A stretch of DNA of 64,000 nucleotides from Aspidiotus rigidus. Lineage: Eukaryota > Arthropoda > Insecta > Hemiptera > Diaspididae. The notes beneath the pieces are model-generated. The model worked only from the letters and a program-made list of their open reading frames with translations. It searched no databases and was not told where the DNA came from. The stretch spans positions 558,001 to 622,000 of the forward strand of contig JAVHKY010000023.1 of the NCBI GenBank assembly GCA_035079385.1, read 5' to 3'. A program made the translations under genes and the position numbers. Positions 44,826 to 56,897 of the stretch are shown one piece after another. The stretch's first letter is position 1, and every line of letters begins with the position of its first letter.

Positions 44826-45745
44826 GTATTATGAACTAATGCTTACTTCACTTGCTGTAAAACTTCAATTTGTAACGATTCTCCTAATCCTATTAGGTTT
44901 TTTTTTTTTTTTTTAGACTTTACTGTATTCGCGTAGCTCTATATGGGACGGAATGCGAGGATATATTATTGACAAAACTCGAAGACTGCACCGTATTTCG
45001 CGAATGGGAATGTTTTGTCGGCCTCCTTATGTGCAATTGAGAACTGATGGTCGTACGGATTTCTCTTTTTCGGTTTAGGTTACTAAATGTCATCTTCACT
45101 ACAGGTCATTATTTTCTAGCTGCGACATTTTTTTTTCCCTGTAGCTGGTTGTTAGAGGATGAAAGTTGTTGGCTTTCCTTAATAGAAGGGTTGTAGAACG
45201 AGGGAAAAAAACACTTCCTAAGTGAGACTTTATTTACAATCTTCCAATTTCCATGAATATTCGCTGCACATTCCTGGTTCTTTGAATCGTCCTTACACTC
45301 GTTCTGGACGACTTCTCGGTATAATTTCTTCGTTCGTCTTTCAATACTGCTATTGAAGAAATTTTCGTTCTCCAAAAATTATCGTTGGGTTTTTACGCTG
45401 ATTGGAGACGATACTTCGATTCTTGTCAATAACTAGCTTTGCCTTTTCATAATTTTCCAAATTATCACACCCTGATTTCTTTTTCAACTGTTATGTTGGA
45501 TAATTTCCAGGTCTTACTCTTTCACCAGTTCTACATATCCCTTTTTTTTTGTCGGAATTTCTGTTCTCCCCAATGAAGATTCCCAATGGGTCTGTACTAA
45601 TTTTGACATTGAGTATAATGATTTTATATGGTTCCAATTGACTTTTGCGGGAACTCAAACAGTGTCTTGAAAATAAGTTACTTTTGCGAAATTATGGCCA
45701 CTCGAAGGGCACCACCTTGTTGAACCTCCTAAAAAGTATCCCAGT
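44826..45745. other. Unique sequence; unassigned minus-strand reading at 45109-45375
   Basis: An 88-codon minus-strand frame (ENENFFNSSIERRTKKLYRE) has no recognised domain and no clear splice borders. A T run lies near 44900. Nothing else is recognised. Confidence 0.4.
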
Positions 45746-45749
45746 ATAG

Positions 45750-45855
45750 GCCGACTCAAAGAAGGTACTTCACACAAGGAGAGAGATGGTACAGATCCGA
45801 CAAAGAGCTGCGCTGAGATGTGTCAGTGCCTACCACACTGCCTTGATGGAAGCAC
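45750..45855 (+). mobile_element. LINE reverse-transcriptase tail fragment
   Basis: One plus frame reads VQIRQRAALRCVSAYHTAL, which matches the segment after the RT domain in R1/Jockey-type LINEs (vQR.aLRv.saYrT). It is cut at about 45856 by an H1 45-bp monomer. Only about 30 codons remain. Confidence 0.55.
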
Positions 45856-46316
45856 GGCTCGAGAGTCGAAATTTTTCCAAGTTTTTTGCTGGACGACGGA
45901 CGGCGCACGGCAAATTTCTCAAAAAGCCCCCCATAAAACAGGTTCCCTGTTAAAATTTTGACTCTCGAGCCATATATGATATGAGGGGGACTTAGAGAGA
46001 TTTCGACTCTCGAGCTATATGTGATAGGAGGGGGACCTAGAAAAATGTCGACTCTGGAGCTATCATATATAGCTCGAGATTCGAGAAAAATTTAGACTCT
46101 CAAACTATATTATACTAGGGTTATAGTAGGTCAAGGCTTTCTTTATACTAGCATTATACAGGTCTGGGCTTCCTTGAATTTTCAACACCAAATCCCATTT
46201 GACTTATATAACAGGTTCCCTGCGTTCCTCGTTTAATTTCTCAGTTTTTTTCTGGACGGCGGACGGCGCATGGCAAAAATCTCAATAAACCCCACATAAA
46301 ACAGGTTTCATGTTAA
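45856..46316. mobile_element. H1 fragments, nested and partly truncated
   Basis: Positions 45856-45953 are a 45-bp monomer plus the GC-rich H1 end (GGACGACGGACGGCGCACGG to CCCTGTTAA). Positions 45954-46240 hold minus-oriented monomers and a 3'-type end (TCAACACCAAATCCCATTTG, AACAGGTTCCCTGCGTTCC) truncated before the hairpin. Another GC-rich H1 end follows to 46316. Confidence 0.6.
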
Positions 46317-46860
46317 CAAATGAGTTGAAAGTAGAAATCGTAATATGAGAGAAGGGGCAAAAAGACGAATCGCGGATCACGACGTCCATAGAGTACGGTT
46401 TTCTGTAGACTTCAAAATCAAACCTAGAAGGAAGGAGGGAGATCGTGAGGTCGAGTAAATTAAACTGAGAGCCTCCGATCGCAACAGTGAAGTCAATGGA
46501 AGGATAAAAGTTGTTCATGAAATTCGAGAACTTTTAAAGGGAGTAAACGGGTCCGGTTCAAACGTATAATATGTGGATGTCATCGACATATCTGCGCCTT
46601 AGAAACACGTGATTGAGAAGAGGGTGCTTAAAATAGATGATCGTAGCTTTATATCTGGACATAAATACTCCGGCCACAAGAGGATGGGGACACCCAATGC
46701 CAATATTGGGGCTAAGGCATTCTTAAAGGAGAGAATTGAATTCAGAAATCAAAGGAAAAACCAGTGCCTCATCAAGTAAGTCAACCATGCGTTCACGGAT
46801 AGGAAGCAGGCCACATCAAACGAAACTAAAACAATTCCAGGAGGGGGAGACTAGGAGTAA
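46317..46860 (-). pseudogene. Penelope-like element family C, fragment
   Basis: Minus-strand pieces give a third PLE lineage. A damaged motif A region (LVSFDV) is followed by ERMVDLLDEALVFPLISEF, then CPHPLVAGVFMSRYKATI (motif B, glycine/serine altered) and RRRYVDDIHILY (catalytic). The 46282-46518 frame gives FYPSIDFTVAIGGSQFNLLD and FDFEVYRKPYSMDV, which align with the PLE-A thumb (YPSIKFTLEIGGASINYLDL). There are at least two stops and one frameshift. The right border is approximate and the left border is the H1 end at 46316. No nuclease part is seen. Confidence 0.7.
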
Positions 46861-49800
46861 ACTCGCTCTTAGCACGTTTCCAACAGAGAATAAAAAATGG
46901 CGTGTTTTGTTTTTCTCAGTTGTGAACTGGTGATTGTTTCTATACGAGCTTCGTAAAAATCGTAATTCCATTCCTATAGTGAACGTCTCCCGTACAATTA
47001 CGCAATTCTCTAGATAACTGTACGGAGATGGTGTGTATGTGTAATTAGCACGTAGGTTAGACGAAAATACAAAATACTACCTTTGATTCTGTCACAACCA
47101 CCAAAAATGAGGCACATATTTACGATACTGTCTCAGGGTGAAGGAGACAGGAAGGTTTACAGGCTCGAGGAGACCTCGTCTCCTCCACTGAAAAGCTATA
47201 CAATTACAACAGTAAGTTGAAATTCACTGTTATATTTTGCATTATGCTAAAACCACTCTTATTCGAATGGTAAAATTTCACGCATCAGCGCTAAAATTGA
47301 CATCCTATTCATCTTCAGCCGCGACCTCGCGATAATGGCGCTGCTGGCACCATACAACCTACATATCCCACGAAAAGTAGCTGATTCGCTACAGTTAAAA
47401 ACAAATTTCGTGCTTCCACTCTTCCCTTTTTAAACGCACTTATATCCAATTTAGGATAGCACTCGACCATTTTCGAAAACTTCGAAAAACTCGATACGAT
47501 ATGAAGGTACAATAATTTATTGCAGTCTACGAGTATCTAGAGTCGACACCCGAGGGTAGTAATTCAGTCACTTTTCGAGTACCCATTTTTCAAATCGATG
47601 ATTATAATTTCCTCAAAAAAAGAAAAATTTTCACTTAAGCTTTTCCTTTATAGCGAACGTTAGATGAAGGAGGAGAGGGGGTAAAAAATAGAAAGCGAAA
47701 TATTACCTTTACAGAATATACATCTTATTAGCGACGGTTATTCACCTTGCCAACGTTAGCTGCGAGGAAAATAATAGAAAAAAAAGAGCAAAATCTCGTA
47801 TTTATAGAAGTTTTCAACGAACGAAAAGAATATTGTATACTCGGTTATATTCGATTATTTTCAAGACCGAAATCTCGCTGTACTTCACAATTTGCGATGC
47901 AAAAGTGCTGAGCGGATGAGATATTTTGAATATTATAAGGTAAGTACAAGAAAATAATTTTCATTTCCGCTATATAGTAGCGTGTATTAAGTGTGGCATT
48001 AAAACTCACCCTTCTGTATAGAACTTTCCGATAACAAGAAATATAAAATATACGTAACTGATTGTACGCACAAGTGAAAATAATGACGAAGAAAAATTTT
48101 CATTTTCAACTTTGACACGTACAGCATAGCGGAAAAGATCTACACAAAAACTCGTCACGTTAGAACGAAAAATGGAACCTCGGGAAAAGGAGTTAACGAG
48201 AAAAAAAGGAAGGAAATAGAAGAAATCGAGAATTTACGTAGGTAGCAAGAATACAGAAGAGTCACGAAGCCAAACCAATACGTTGTAATTCCTTGGCAAC
48301 GATCCTAAAATTCAACTCTCGAATGAAACAACATTTTATCCAGGATAAATAGGCAGCATAAAATACTTCCAAGTATCGAAGGAAATTAATTTCCCATTTA
48401 GCGCCTTCTGTCAATAACGCGATGTCTCCGTCTTTTCACAAATAAATTTTTTAACTTTAATACAACTCGATTCTCGTTTTCCTTTAGCGGTTGCATGGTA
48501 AATCAGAATGATATCGAAAGTTGAAGGAAAACGCTCGAAATTAGTATTCGACTTGTTTATCATAAGACCACCTGAGCGATTTTTTCCCCCGAGTGAATCG
48601 ACAGAAACTTATTCCATCGACGTATCTACCTTTTGGGAACGGAACATTTTCGAAATTTTACAGATCTACGATGGTATTTTTTGATTAATTAATGACGACC
48701 AAAGTAAACGGTATTGATGGAAAGGCGAACTAGTATTACAAAACGTCTGTTTCGTCTTATTGGCAACAACATGAGACGTTCGTATTGCTTTAAATTGAAA
48801 AGCGGTTTTCGGATAGCGAAATCGCCCTCGTGTCTCGTATCGTATTAATATCATTCACCACGACGTTTCAAAAAGGAAACTCAGCAGCCACGATGGGCGA
48901 ATACTTAAGCGAACGTGCCGAGGCCAGATTGCGGTTCTGTCTCGGGCGACTGAAAAATAACAACGACAGCTTGCATCGTCGTCGTCGAAATTCAAATGAC
49001 GGTATTTATCTACGACGGCGACGATGCAACTTTCAGACACCACCACACGTATACATCCTTTTTCCCTCTCGAAGAACGCGTCAACTGTTGCACCATTCCA
49101 GATCGTCTCTTTCGTTGAACGTTGCACTCTCCTTCCATCTCCACTCAAAATCACGAATCATCCTACTTACATACTTGTACTGTAAGATGATAATGTTATG
49201 TATCGGTAACGCTACAAATTTGTGAACTATAATTTACATAGCAATCTTATCATTATTTGGTGTATTGTTCGCGTTCGGCAGATTCCTATTCTTATAAATA
49301 TGCCGCACTGTTGTACAAACAATGTTTGTCTTATATAAAGCTCCATCTTGAAAAGCTTGAACCTGCGGGTAGTACAAAGCAAGAGATTTTCTGGTAGAGC
49401 CAAACGAATAAAGATCATGTTTCATGTCTACCAGTAAATTACATCATTTTTGTTTTAAGAAACATGTCCTAGCTTATGAATTTTTCTCACAAAGGCCTAT
49501 GCTCCGTTCTTAGAATACGTCATACATCATTTTCTTGATAATTATGTTCCATGTCTTTTCTCTACCCCCACCCTAATCTCGAAATCTGCGTCCAGGCATC
49601 CGCACGACCATTTTCAAAGTTGAATCACAGCCCTACTCCTGATTCCAAAATTTGCGTCCGGATGTTCGGGAACATAATTTGAGGTTAGGGTAGGGCTACA
49701 GAAAAGACATAAACATCATAAACTACACTATTAAACTGGACTTGACCTAGGCTAGGACTTCCTCAATAACTTTATACTAGGATTATACTAGTTTTGAACT

Positions 49801-49911
49801 AAAGTAGACCGAATATACAGTATACTGGGTCTACACCAGCTAGGCAGCTATAATTAGCTTAGGCTGCATTATACTAGGCCCCTTCATTATACTAGGCCTA
49901 ATATATAGTAT
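46861..49911. other. Unique, gene-poor sequence
   Basis: No domain-bearing reading frame is found. A short inverted repeat GGAGACGAGGTCTCC lies near 47180. Positions 49740-49910 contain repeated phrases of the type TTATACTAGGCC, also seen near 31120 and 34080. The plus-strand frame at 48830-49225 is arginine-rich and low in conviction. Confidence 0.5.
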
Positions 49912-50190
49912 ATGTGTTCGCTATGTACCCATGCACCTATGTATTTAGTACCCACGTGTCTATGTACCTATGCACCTATATGCCTATATACTCATGTACC
50001 CATGTACGTCATGTGCCTATGTACCTATGTACCTACGTGCCTATATATACCTATGTATCCAGTACCTTTGTACCTACGTGTCTATCCATACGTACCTATG
50101 CACTCACGTCCCTGTGTACCCATGTGTCTATGTACCTAGGTACGTGTCTTTGTACCCCTCCCCCTATGTACCCATATGTCTATGTCCCAA
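49912..50190. repeat. TATGTACCYA-type minisatellite, left
   Basis: Degenerate short units (CCTATGTACC, CCCATGTGTC) of about 8-10 bp fill the stretch. The proline/cysteine/tyrosine-rich reading frames here are by-products of the repeat. Confidence 0.85.
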
Positions 50191-50304
50191 ATCCAGGTAA
50201 AATAAGAAAATGAACTTCTGGATGACCAAAAATCAAAATAAATGTTGAAATATAACTGGATTTCCACTTCCTCATGGGTCTATGAGCCTATACACGTACG
50301 TTCC

Positions 50305-51215
50305 TATACCAGGTGGGACAAAAAGATGTTACTAGTTAAATGGGCGTTTGAACTAAATTCACTGCAGCTCAAATACGCAAAAGGTTAGATGCACACATTA
50401 AATCTACAAAATTTGTATCAGAATTTTATCTTCAATTTGCGCCCTTACTCAACTTTTTACGACATTTCTGAGCCGAGTTATGGACCAAAACGTGCCAAAA
50501 ATTGATCAATTTCCAAAAATTGTCAAAAATTGAAAATTGTTCAAACTTTCATATTTTATCTGATTATAAGTGAAATTTAACACAGATTCCAAAAAAAATA
50601 CCTAAATAACCCTATGAAGCTTGTAACCCAGGAAGATTAGGCTCAAAAATAAGAATAAATAGAAATAAATGCCGGCAAAGGTTTTTTTTGTGGATTATGT
50701 TTAAAATGGTCTCCTGATAAACATACTAAAAGTTCACAGCAATCAGAGGGCGGGCCCTCCCCCAAAGGGAGTCAAAGTACCACAAAAATTAGTTTTCTGA
50801 GAATAAATCGAAAACTAAGCATCAGAGAAAAAAAAGTTTCAAACGAATGTTGTTCCTCATCAAATTTCCTACAAATTTACCTATTATATATGTCAACTTG
50901 GCCCAAAACCTCGAGCTGAAAAGTTGGTTTCAAAGTTGAGCAATTTTCTAAAATTTTTGATTTTAGTGTTAGTGTACTCAAATTAGACAGGTTTCGGAAA
51001 AAAAAGAACATTGCGACATGGTAAAGGTCTGATTGCTGGAAATGGTCAAGAATGAAGTCCAAAACAAAATACTAACTTCTCCGCGTTTTTCCCCAAGGGC
51101 ATCTTTTTTACGGGGGTTGAAACCCCCTCAAAATCAGTTTTTTGTAAATATCCCGCTTAATACGCATTTTAGAGAAAAAAGTCATCAGTCAAAAATTATT
51201 CCTCGTGAAATTTCC
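50305..51215 (+). repeat. Unclassified dispersed repeat, copy L
   Basis: This stretch and the reverse complement of 58418-59227 are copies of one repeat. Landmarks shared: TATACCnGGTnGGnC at one end, AAAGATGTTAC, GAGTTATGGACCAAAA and, at the other end, TATCCCGCTTAATACGCATT and TTCGTGAAAT. The right copy has lost about 90 bp in the middle. No coding capacity, no tight terminal inverted repeat and no target duplication are evident. Confidence 0.8.
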
Positions 51216-51269
51216 TATCGGACTACGTACATATTTCATTTTTAACCTACGTGTGATAGTTAGCTTAAA

Positions 51270-51586
51270 AATGACGGCTTCCTTAACGAAGTTAAACGAG
51301 GAACGCAGGGAACCTGTTTTATGATTCGAATGAGATTTGGTATTGAAAATTCAAGGAAGCCTAGATTTGGAGAACCCTTCCTATCATATATAGCTCGAGA
51401 GTCGAAATTTTTTCAAGTCCCTCTCCTATCATATATAGCTCGAGAGTCGAAATTTTTCCAAGTCCCCCTCCTATCATATTTAGCTCGAGGGTCGAAATTT
51501 TTCTAAGTTTTTCGCTGGACGGCACACGGCACACGGCGGACGGCAGATTTCTCAAATAGCCCGCCATAAAACAGGTTCCCTGTTAA
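51270..51586 (+). mobile_element. H1-c: short Helentron-like element
   Basis: It runs from AATGACGGCTTCCTTAACG to CATAAAACAGGTTCCCTG plus TTAA. It has both inverted repeats, the hairpin and only three 45-bp monomers. A second element (H1-d) starts one base later, so the two sit almost head to tail. Confidence 0.75.
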
Positions 51587-52124
51587 AAATGACGGCTTCC
51601 TTAACGAAGTTAAACGAGGAACGCAGGGAACCTGTTTTATGCTTCGAATGAGATTTGGTATTATCATATGGCTCGAGAGTCGAAATTTTTCTAAGTCCCT
51701 GTCCTATCATCTATGGCTCGAGGGTCGAAATTTTAACAGGGAACCTGTTTTATGGGGGGCTATTTGAGAAATCTGCCATCCGGCGTCCGGCGTCCGCCGT
51801 GCGCCGTCCGGCGAAAAACTTAGAAAAATTTCAACCCTAGAGCCATATATAATAGGAGAGGGACTTAGAAAAAATTTTGACTCTCGAGCTATATATGATA
51901 GGAGGAGGACTTAGAAAAATTTCAACTCTCGAGCCACATATGATAGGAGAGGGACTTAGAAAAAATTTTGACTCTCGAGCTATATATGATAGGAGGAGGA
52001 CTTAGAAAAATTTCGACTCTCGAGCCACATATGATAGGAGAGGGACTTGCAAAAAATTTTGACTCTCGAGCTATAGATGATAGGAGGGGGACTTGGAAAA
52101 ATTTCGACTCTCGAGCTATATATG

Positions 52125-52378
52125 TTTTTTCTCTTCCTTCTAATTTGCTAGGTAATTCATTTTACTCTTAGGTCTATATCTATATAGTGTATATATACAG
52201 TAATAGAATGCACGTATAATATTCGGTTTTAGCTATTTTTTAGCTAAATTGTATCGGGTAAATTAGGTATGAATCGCGGTGAGGAAAAGGGCACAGTTTT
52301 TAGTATTATTTTGCTAGGCAATTCATTTTACGCTTATATCTATAGTTTATAATATATATAGTAATAGAATACACCGGG
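52125..52378. repeat. Spacer with an internal direct duplication
   Basis: Two copies of about 75 bp share TTTGCTAGGnAATTCATTTTA and a TAGTAATAGAATnCAC end, separated by about 100 bp. It interrupts the 45-bp monomers of H1-e. Origin unknown. Confidence 0.7.
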
Positions 52379-55300
52379 GACTTGGAAAAATTTCGACTCT
52401 CGAGCTATAGATGATAGAAGGGGGACTTAGAAAAATTTCGACTCTCGAGCCATATGTGATAGGAGGGGGACTTAGAAAAATTTCGATCCTCGAGCCATAT
52501 ATGATAGGAGAGGGACTTGGAAAAATTTTGACTCTCGAGCTATAGATGATAGAAGGGGGACTTAGAAAAATTTTGATCCTCGAGCCATATATGATAGGAG
52601 AGGGACTTAGAAAAATTTTGACTCTCGAGCTATATATAATAGAAGGGGGACTTAGAAAAATTTCGACTCTCGAGCCATATGTGATAGGAGGGGGACTTAG
52701 AAAAATTTCGACTCTCGAGCTATATATGATAGAAGGGGGACTTAGAAAAATTTCGATCCTCGAGCCATATATGATAGGAGAGGGACTTAGAAAAATTTTG
52801 ACTCTCGAGCTATAGATGATAGAAGGGGGACTTAGAAAAATTTTGATCCTCGAGCCATATATGATAGGAGAGGGACTTAGAAAAATTTCGATCCTCGAGC
52901 CATATATGATAGGAGAGGGACTTGGAAAAATTTTGACTCTCGAGCTATATATAATAGAAGGGGGACTTAGAAAAATTTCGACTCTCGAGCCATATGTGAT
53001 AGGAGGGGGACTTAGAAAAATTTCGACTCTCGAGCTATATATGATAGAAGGGGGACTTAAAAAAATTTCGATCCTCGAGCCATATATGATAGGAGAGGGA
53101 CTTAGAAAAATTTTGACTCTCGAGCTATAGATGATAGAAGGGGGACTTAGAAAAATTTTGATCCTCGAGCCATATATGATAGGAGAGGGACTTAGAAAAA
53201 TTTCGATCCTCGAGCCATATATGATAGGAGAGGGACTTGGAAAAATTTTGACTCTCGAGCTATAGATGATAGAAGGGGGACTTAGAAAAATTTTGATCCT
53301 CGAGCCATATATGATAGGAGAGGGACTTAGAAAAATTTTGACTCTCGAGCTATATATAATAGAAGGGGGACTTAGAAAAATTTCGACTCTCGAGCCATAT
53401 GTGATAGGAGGGGGACTTAGAAAAATTTCGACTCTCGAGCTATATATGATAGAAGGGGGACTTAGAAAAATTTCGATCCTCGAGCCATATATGATAGGAG
53501 AGGGACTTAGAAAAATTTTGACTCTCGAGCTATAGATGATAGAAGGGGGACTTAGAAAAATTTTGATCCTCGAGCCATATATGATAGGAGAGGGACTTAG
53601 AAAAATTTTGACTCTCGAGCTATATATAATAGAAGGGGGACTTAGAAAAATTTCGACTCTCGAGCCATATGTGATAGGAGGGGGACTTAGAAAAATTTCG
53701 ACTCTCGAGCTATATATGATAGAAGGGGGACTTAGAAAAATTTCGATCCTCGAGCCATATATGATAGGAGAGGGACTTAGAAAAATTTTGACTCTCGAGC
53801 TATATATAATAGGAGGGGGACTTAGAAAAATTTCGACTCTCGAGCTATATATGATAGAAGGGGGACTTAGAAAAATTTCGATCCTCGAGCCATATATGAT
53901 AGGAGAGGGACTTAGAAAAATTTTGACTCTCGAGCTATAGATGATAGAAGGGGGACTTAGAAAAATTTTGATCCTCGAGCCATATATGATAGGAGAGGGA
54001 CTTAGAAAAATTTTGACTCTCGAGCTATATATAATAGAAGGGGGACTTAGAAAAATTTCGACTCTCGAGCCATATGTGATAGGAGGGGGACTTAGAAAAA
54101 TTTCGACTCTCGAGCTATATATGATAGAAGGGGGACTTAGAAAAATTTCGATCCTCGAGCCATATATGATAGGAGAGGGACTTAGAAAAATTTTGACTCT
54201 CGAGCTATATATAATAGAAGGGGGACTTAGAAAAATTTCGACTCTCGAGCCATATGTGATAGGAGGGGGACTTAGAAAAATTTCGACTCTCGAGCTATAT
54301 ATGATAGAAGGGGGACTTAGAAAAATTTCGATCCTCGAGCCATATATGATAGGAGAGGGACTTAGAAAAATTTTGACTCTCGAGCTATAGATGATAGAAG
54401 GGGGACTTAGAAAAATTTTGATCCTCGAGCCATATATGATAGGAGAGGGACTTAGAAAAATTTTGACTCTCGAGCTATATATAATAGAAGGGGGACTTAG
54501 AAAAATTTCGACTCTCGAGCCATATGTGATAGGAGGGGGACTTAGAAAAATTTCGACTCTCGAGCTATAGATGATAGAAGGGGGACTTAGAAAAATTTTG
54601 ATCCTCGAGCCATATATGATAGGAGAGGGACTTAGAAAAATTTTGACTCTCGAGCCATATATAATAGAAGGGGGACTTAGAAAAATTTCGACTCTCGAGC
54701 CATATGTGATAGGAGGGGGACTTGGAAAAATTTCAACTCTCGAGCTATATATGATAGAAGGGGGACTTAGAAAAATTTCGATCCTCGAGCCATATATGAT
54801 AGGAGAGGGACTTAGAAAAATTTTGACTCTCGAGCTATAGATGATAGAAGGGGGACTTAGAAAAATTTTGATCCTCGAGCCATATATGATAGGAGAGGGA
54901 CTTAGAAAAATTTTGACTCTCGAGCTATATATAATAGAAGGGGGACTTAGAAAAATTTCGACTCTCGAGCCATATGTGATAGGAGGGGGACTTAGAAAAA
55001 TTTCGACTCTCGAGCTATAGATGATAGAAGGGGGACTTAGAAAAATTTTGATCCTCGAGCCATATATGATAGGAGAGGGACTTAGAAAAATTTTGACTCT
55101 CGAGCCATATATAATAGAAGGGGGACTTAGAAAAATTTCGACTCTCGAGCCATATGTGATAGGAGGGGGACTTGGAAAAATTTCAACTCTCGAGCTATAT
55201 ATGATAGAAGGGGGACTTAGAAAAATTTCGATCCTCGAGCCATATATGATAGGAGAGGGACTTAGAAAAATTTTGACTCTCGAGCTATAGATGATAGAAG

Positions 55301-56897
55301 GGGGACTTAGAAAAATTTTGATCCTCGAGCCATATATGATAGGAGAGGGACTTAGAAAAATTTTGACTCTCGAGCTATAGATGATAGAAGGGGGACTTAG
55401 AAAAATTTTGATCCTCGAGCCATATATGATAGGAGAGGGACTTAGAAAAATTTTGACTCTCGAGCTATATATAATAGAAGGGGGACTTAGAAAAATTTCG
55501 ACTCTCGAGCCATATGTGATAGGAGGGGGACTTAGAAAAATTTCGACTCTCGAGCTATAGATGATAGAAGGGGGACTTAGAAAAATTTTGATCCTCGAGC
55601 CATATATGATAGGAGAGGGACTTAGAAAAATTTTGACTCTCGAGCCATATATAATAGAAGGGGGACTTAGAAAAATTTCGACTCTCGAGCCATATGTGAT
55701 AGGAGGGGGACTTGGAAAAATTTCAACTCTCGAGCTATATATGATAGAAGGGGGACTTAGAAAAATTTCGATCCTCGAGCCATATATGATAGGAGAGGGA
55801 CTTAGAAAAATTTTGACTCTCGAGCTATAGATGATAGAAGGGGGACTTAGAAAAATTTTGATCCTCGAGCCATATATGATAGGAGAGGGACTTAGAAAAA
55901 TTTTGACTCTCGAGCTATATATAATAGAAGGGGGACTTAGAAAAATTTCGACTCTCGAGCCATATGTGATAGGAGGGGGACTTAGAAAAATTTCGACTCT
56001 CGAGCTATAGATGATAGAAGGGGGACTTAGAAAAATTTTGATCCTCGAGCCATATATGATAGGAGAGGGACTTAGAAAAATTTTGACTCTCGAGCCATAT
56101 ATAATAGAAGGGGGACTTAGAAAAATTTCGACTCTCGAGCCATATGTGATAGGAGGGGGACTTGGAAAAATTTCAACTCTCGAGCTATATATGATAGAAG
56201 GGGGACTTAGAAAAATTTCGATCCTCGAGCCATATATGATAGGAGAGGGACTTAGAAAAATTTTGACTCTCGAGCTATAGATGATAGAAGGGGGACTTAG
56301 AAAAATTTTGATCCTCGAGCCATATATGATAGGAGAGGGACTTAGAAAAATTTTGACTCTCGAGCTATAGATGATAGAAGGGGGACTTAGAAAAATTTTG
56401 ATCCTCGAGCCATATATGATAGGAGAGGGACTTAGAAAAATTTTGACTCTCGAGCTATATATAATAGAAGGGGGACTTAGAAAAATTTCGACTCTCGAGC
56501 CATATGTGATAGGAGGGGGACTTAGAAAAATTTCGACTCTCGAGCTATATATGATAGAAGGGGGACTTAGAAAAATTTCGATCCTCGAGCCATATATGAT
56601 AGGAGAGGGACTTAGAAAAATTTTGACTCTCGAGCTATATATAATAGAAGGGGGACTTAGAAAAATTTCGACTCTCGAGCCATATGTGATAGGAGGGGGA
56701 CTTAGAAAAATTTCGACTCTCGAGCTATAGATGATAGAAGGGGGACTTAGAAAAATTTCGATCCTCGAGCCATATATAATAGAAGGGGGACTTAGAAAAA
56801 TTTCGACTCTCGAGCTATATATAATAGAAGGGGGACTTAGAAAAATTTCGACTCTCGAGCTATATATGATAGGAGGGGGACTTTCGATCCTCGAGCC
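52379..56897. repeat. 45-bp satellite array with nested higher-order repeats
   Basis: About 100 monomers of 45 bp, all in one orientation. Six variants can be named by diagnostic sites: E (TTTTGACT with CTATAGATGATAG), F (TTTTGATCC), C (CTATATATAATAG), D (CCATATGTGATAGG), A (CTATATATGATAGAAG), B (TTTCGATCC). The basic higher-order unit is E-F-C-D-A-B, 270 bp. From 54391 a 450-bp unit (E-F-C-D then E-F-C'-D'-A'-B) dominates. Positions 54391-55380 and 55381-56370 have the same order of units and look identical where I compared them, a 990-bp tandem duplication. Open frames of 89-149 codons come from the period being a multiple of three, with stops only in the TAG of variant E. Confidence 0.9.

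Noticed and set aside
48830..49225. Arginine-rich ORF and its antisense frame as a gene
   Set aside because: Both strands are open by composition, with no domain, no conserved start and no clear splice sites.
49912..50213. Cysteine/proline/tyrosine-rich ORFs, possibly small secreted peptides
   Set aside because: They are translations of the CCTATGTACC minisatellite in several frames and appear likewise at 59.2-59.5 kb.
52546..56730. Long repetitive reading frames of 89-149 codons with 15-residue repeats
   Set aside because: They follow from the 45-bp period, have in-frame TAG in one monomer type, no conserved start, and lie in a mobile-element satellite.
52379..56897. CRISPR-like array
   Set aside because: Tandem monomers are contiguous without unique spacers, the genome is eukaryotic, and no cas genes are present.
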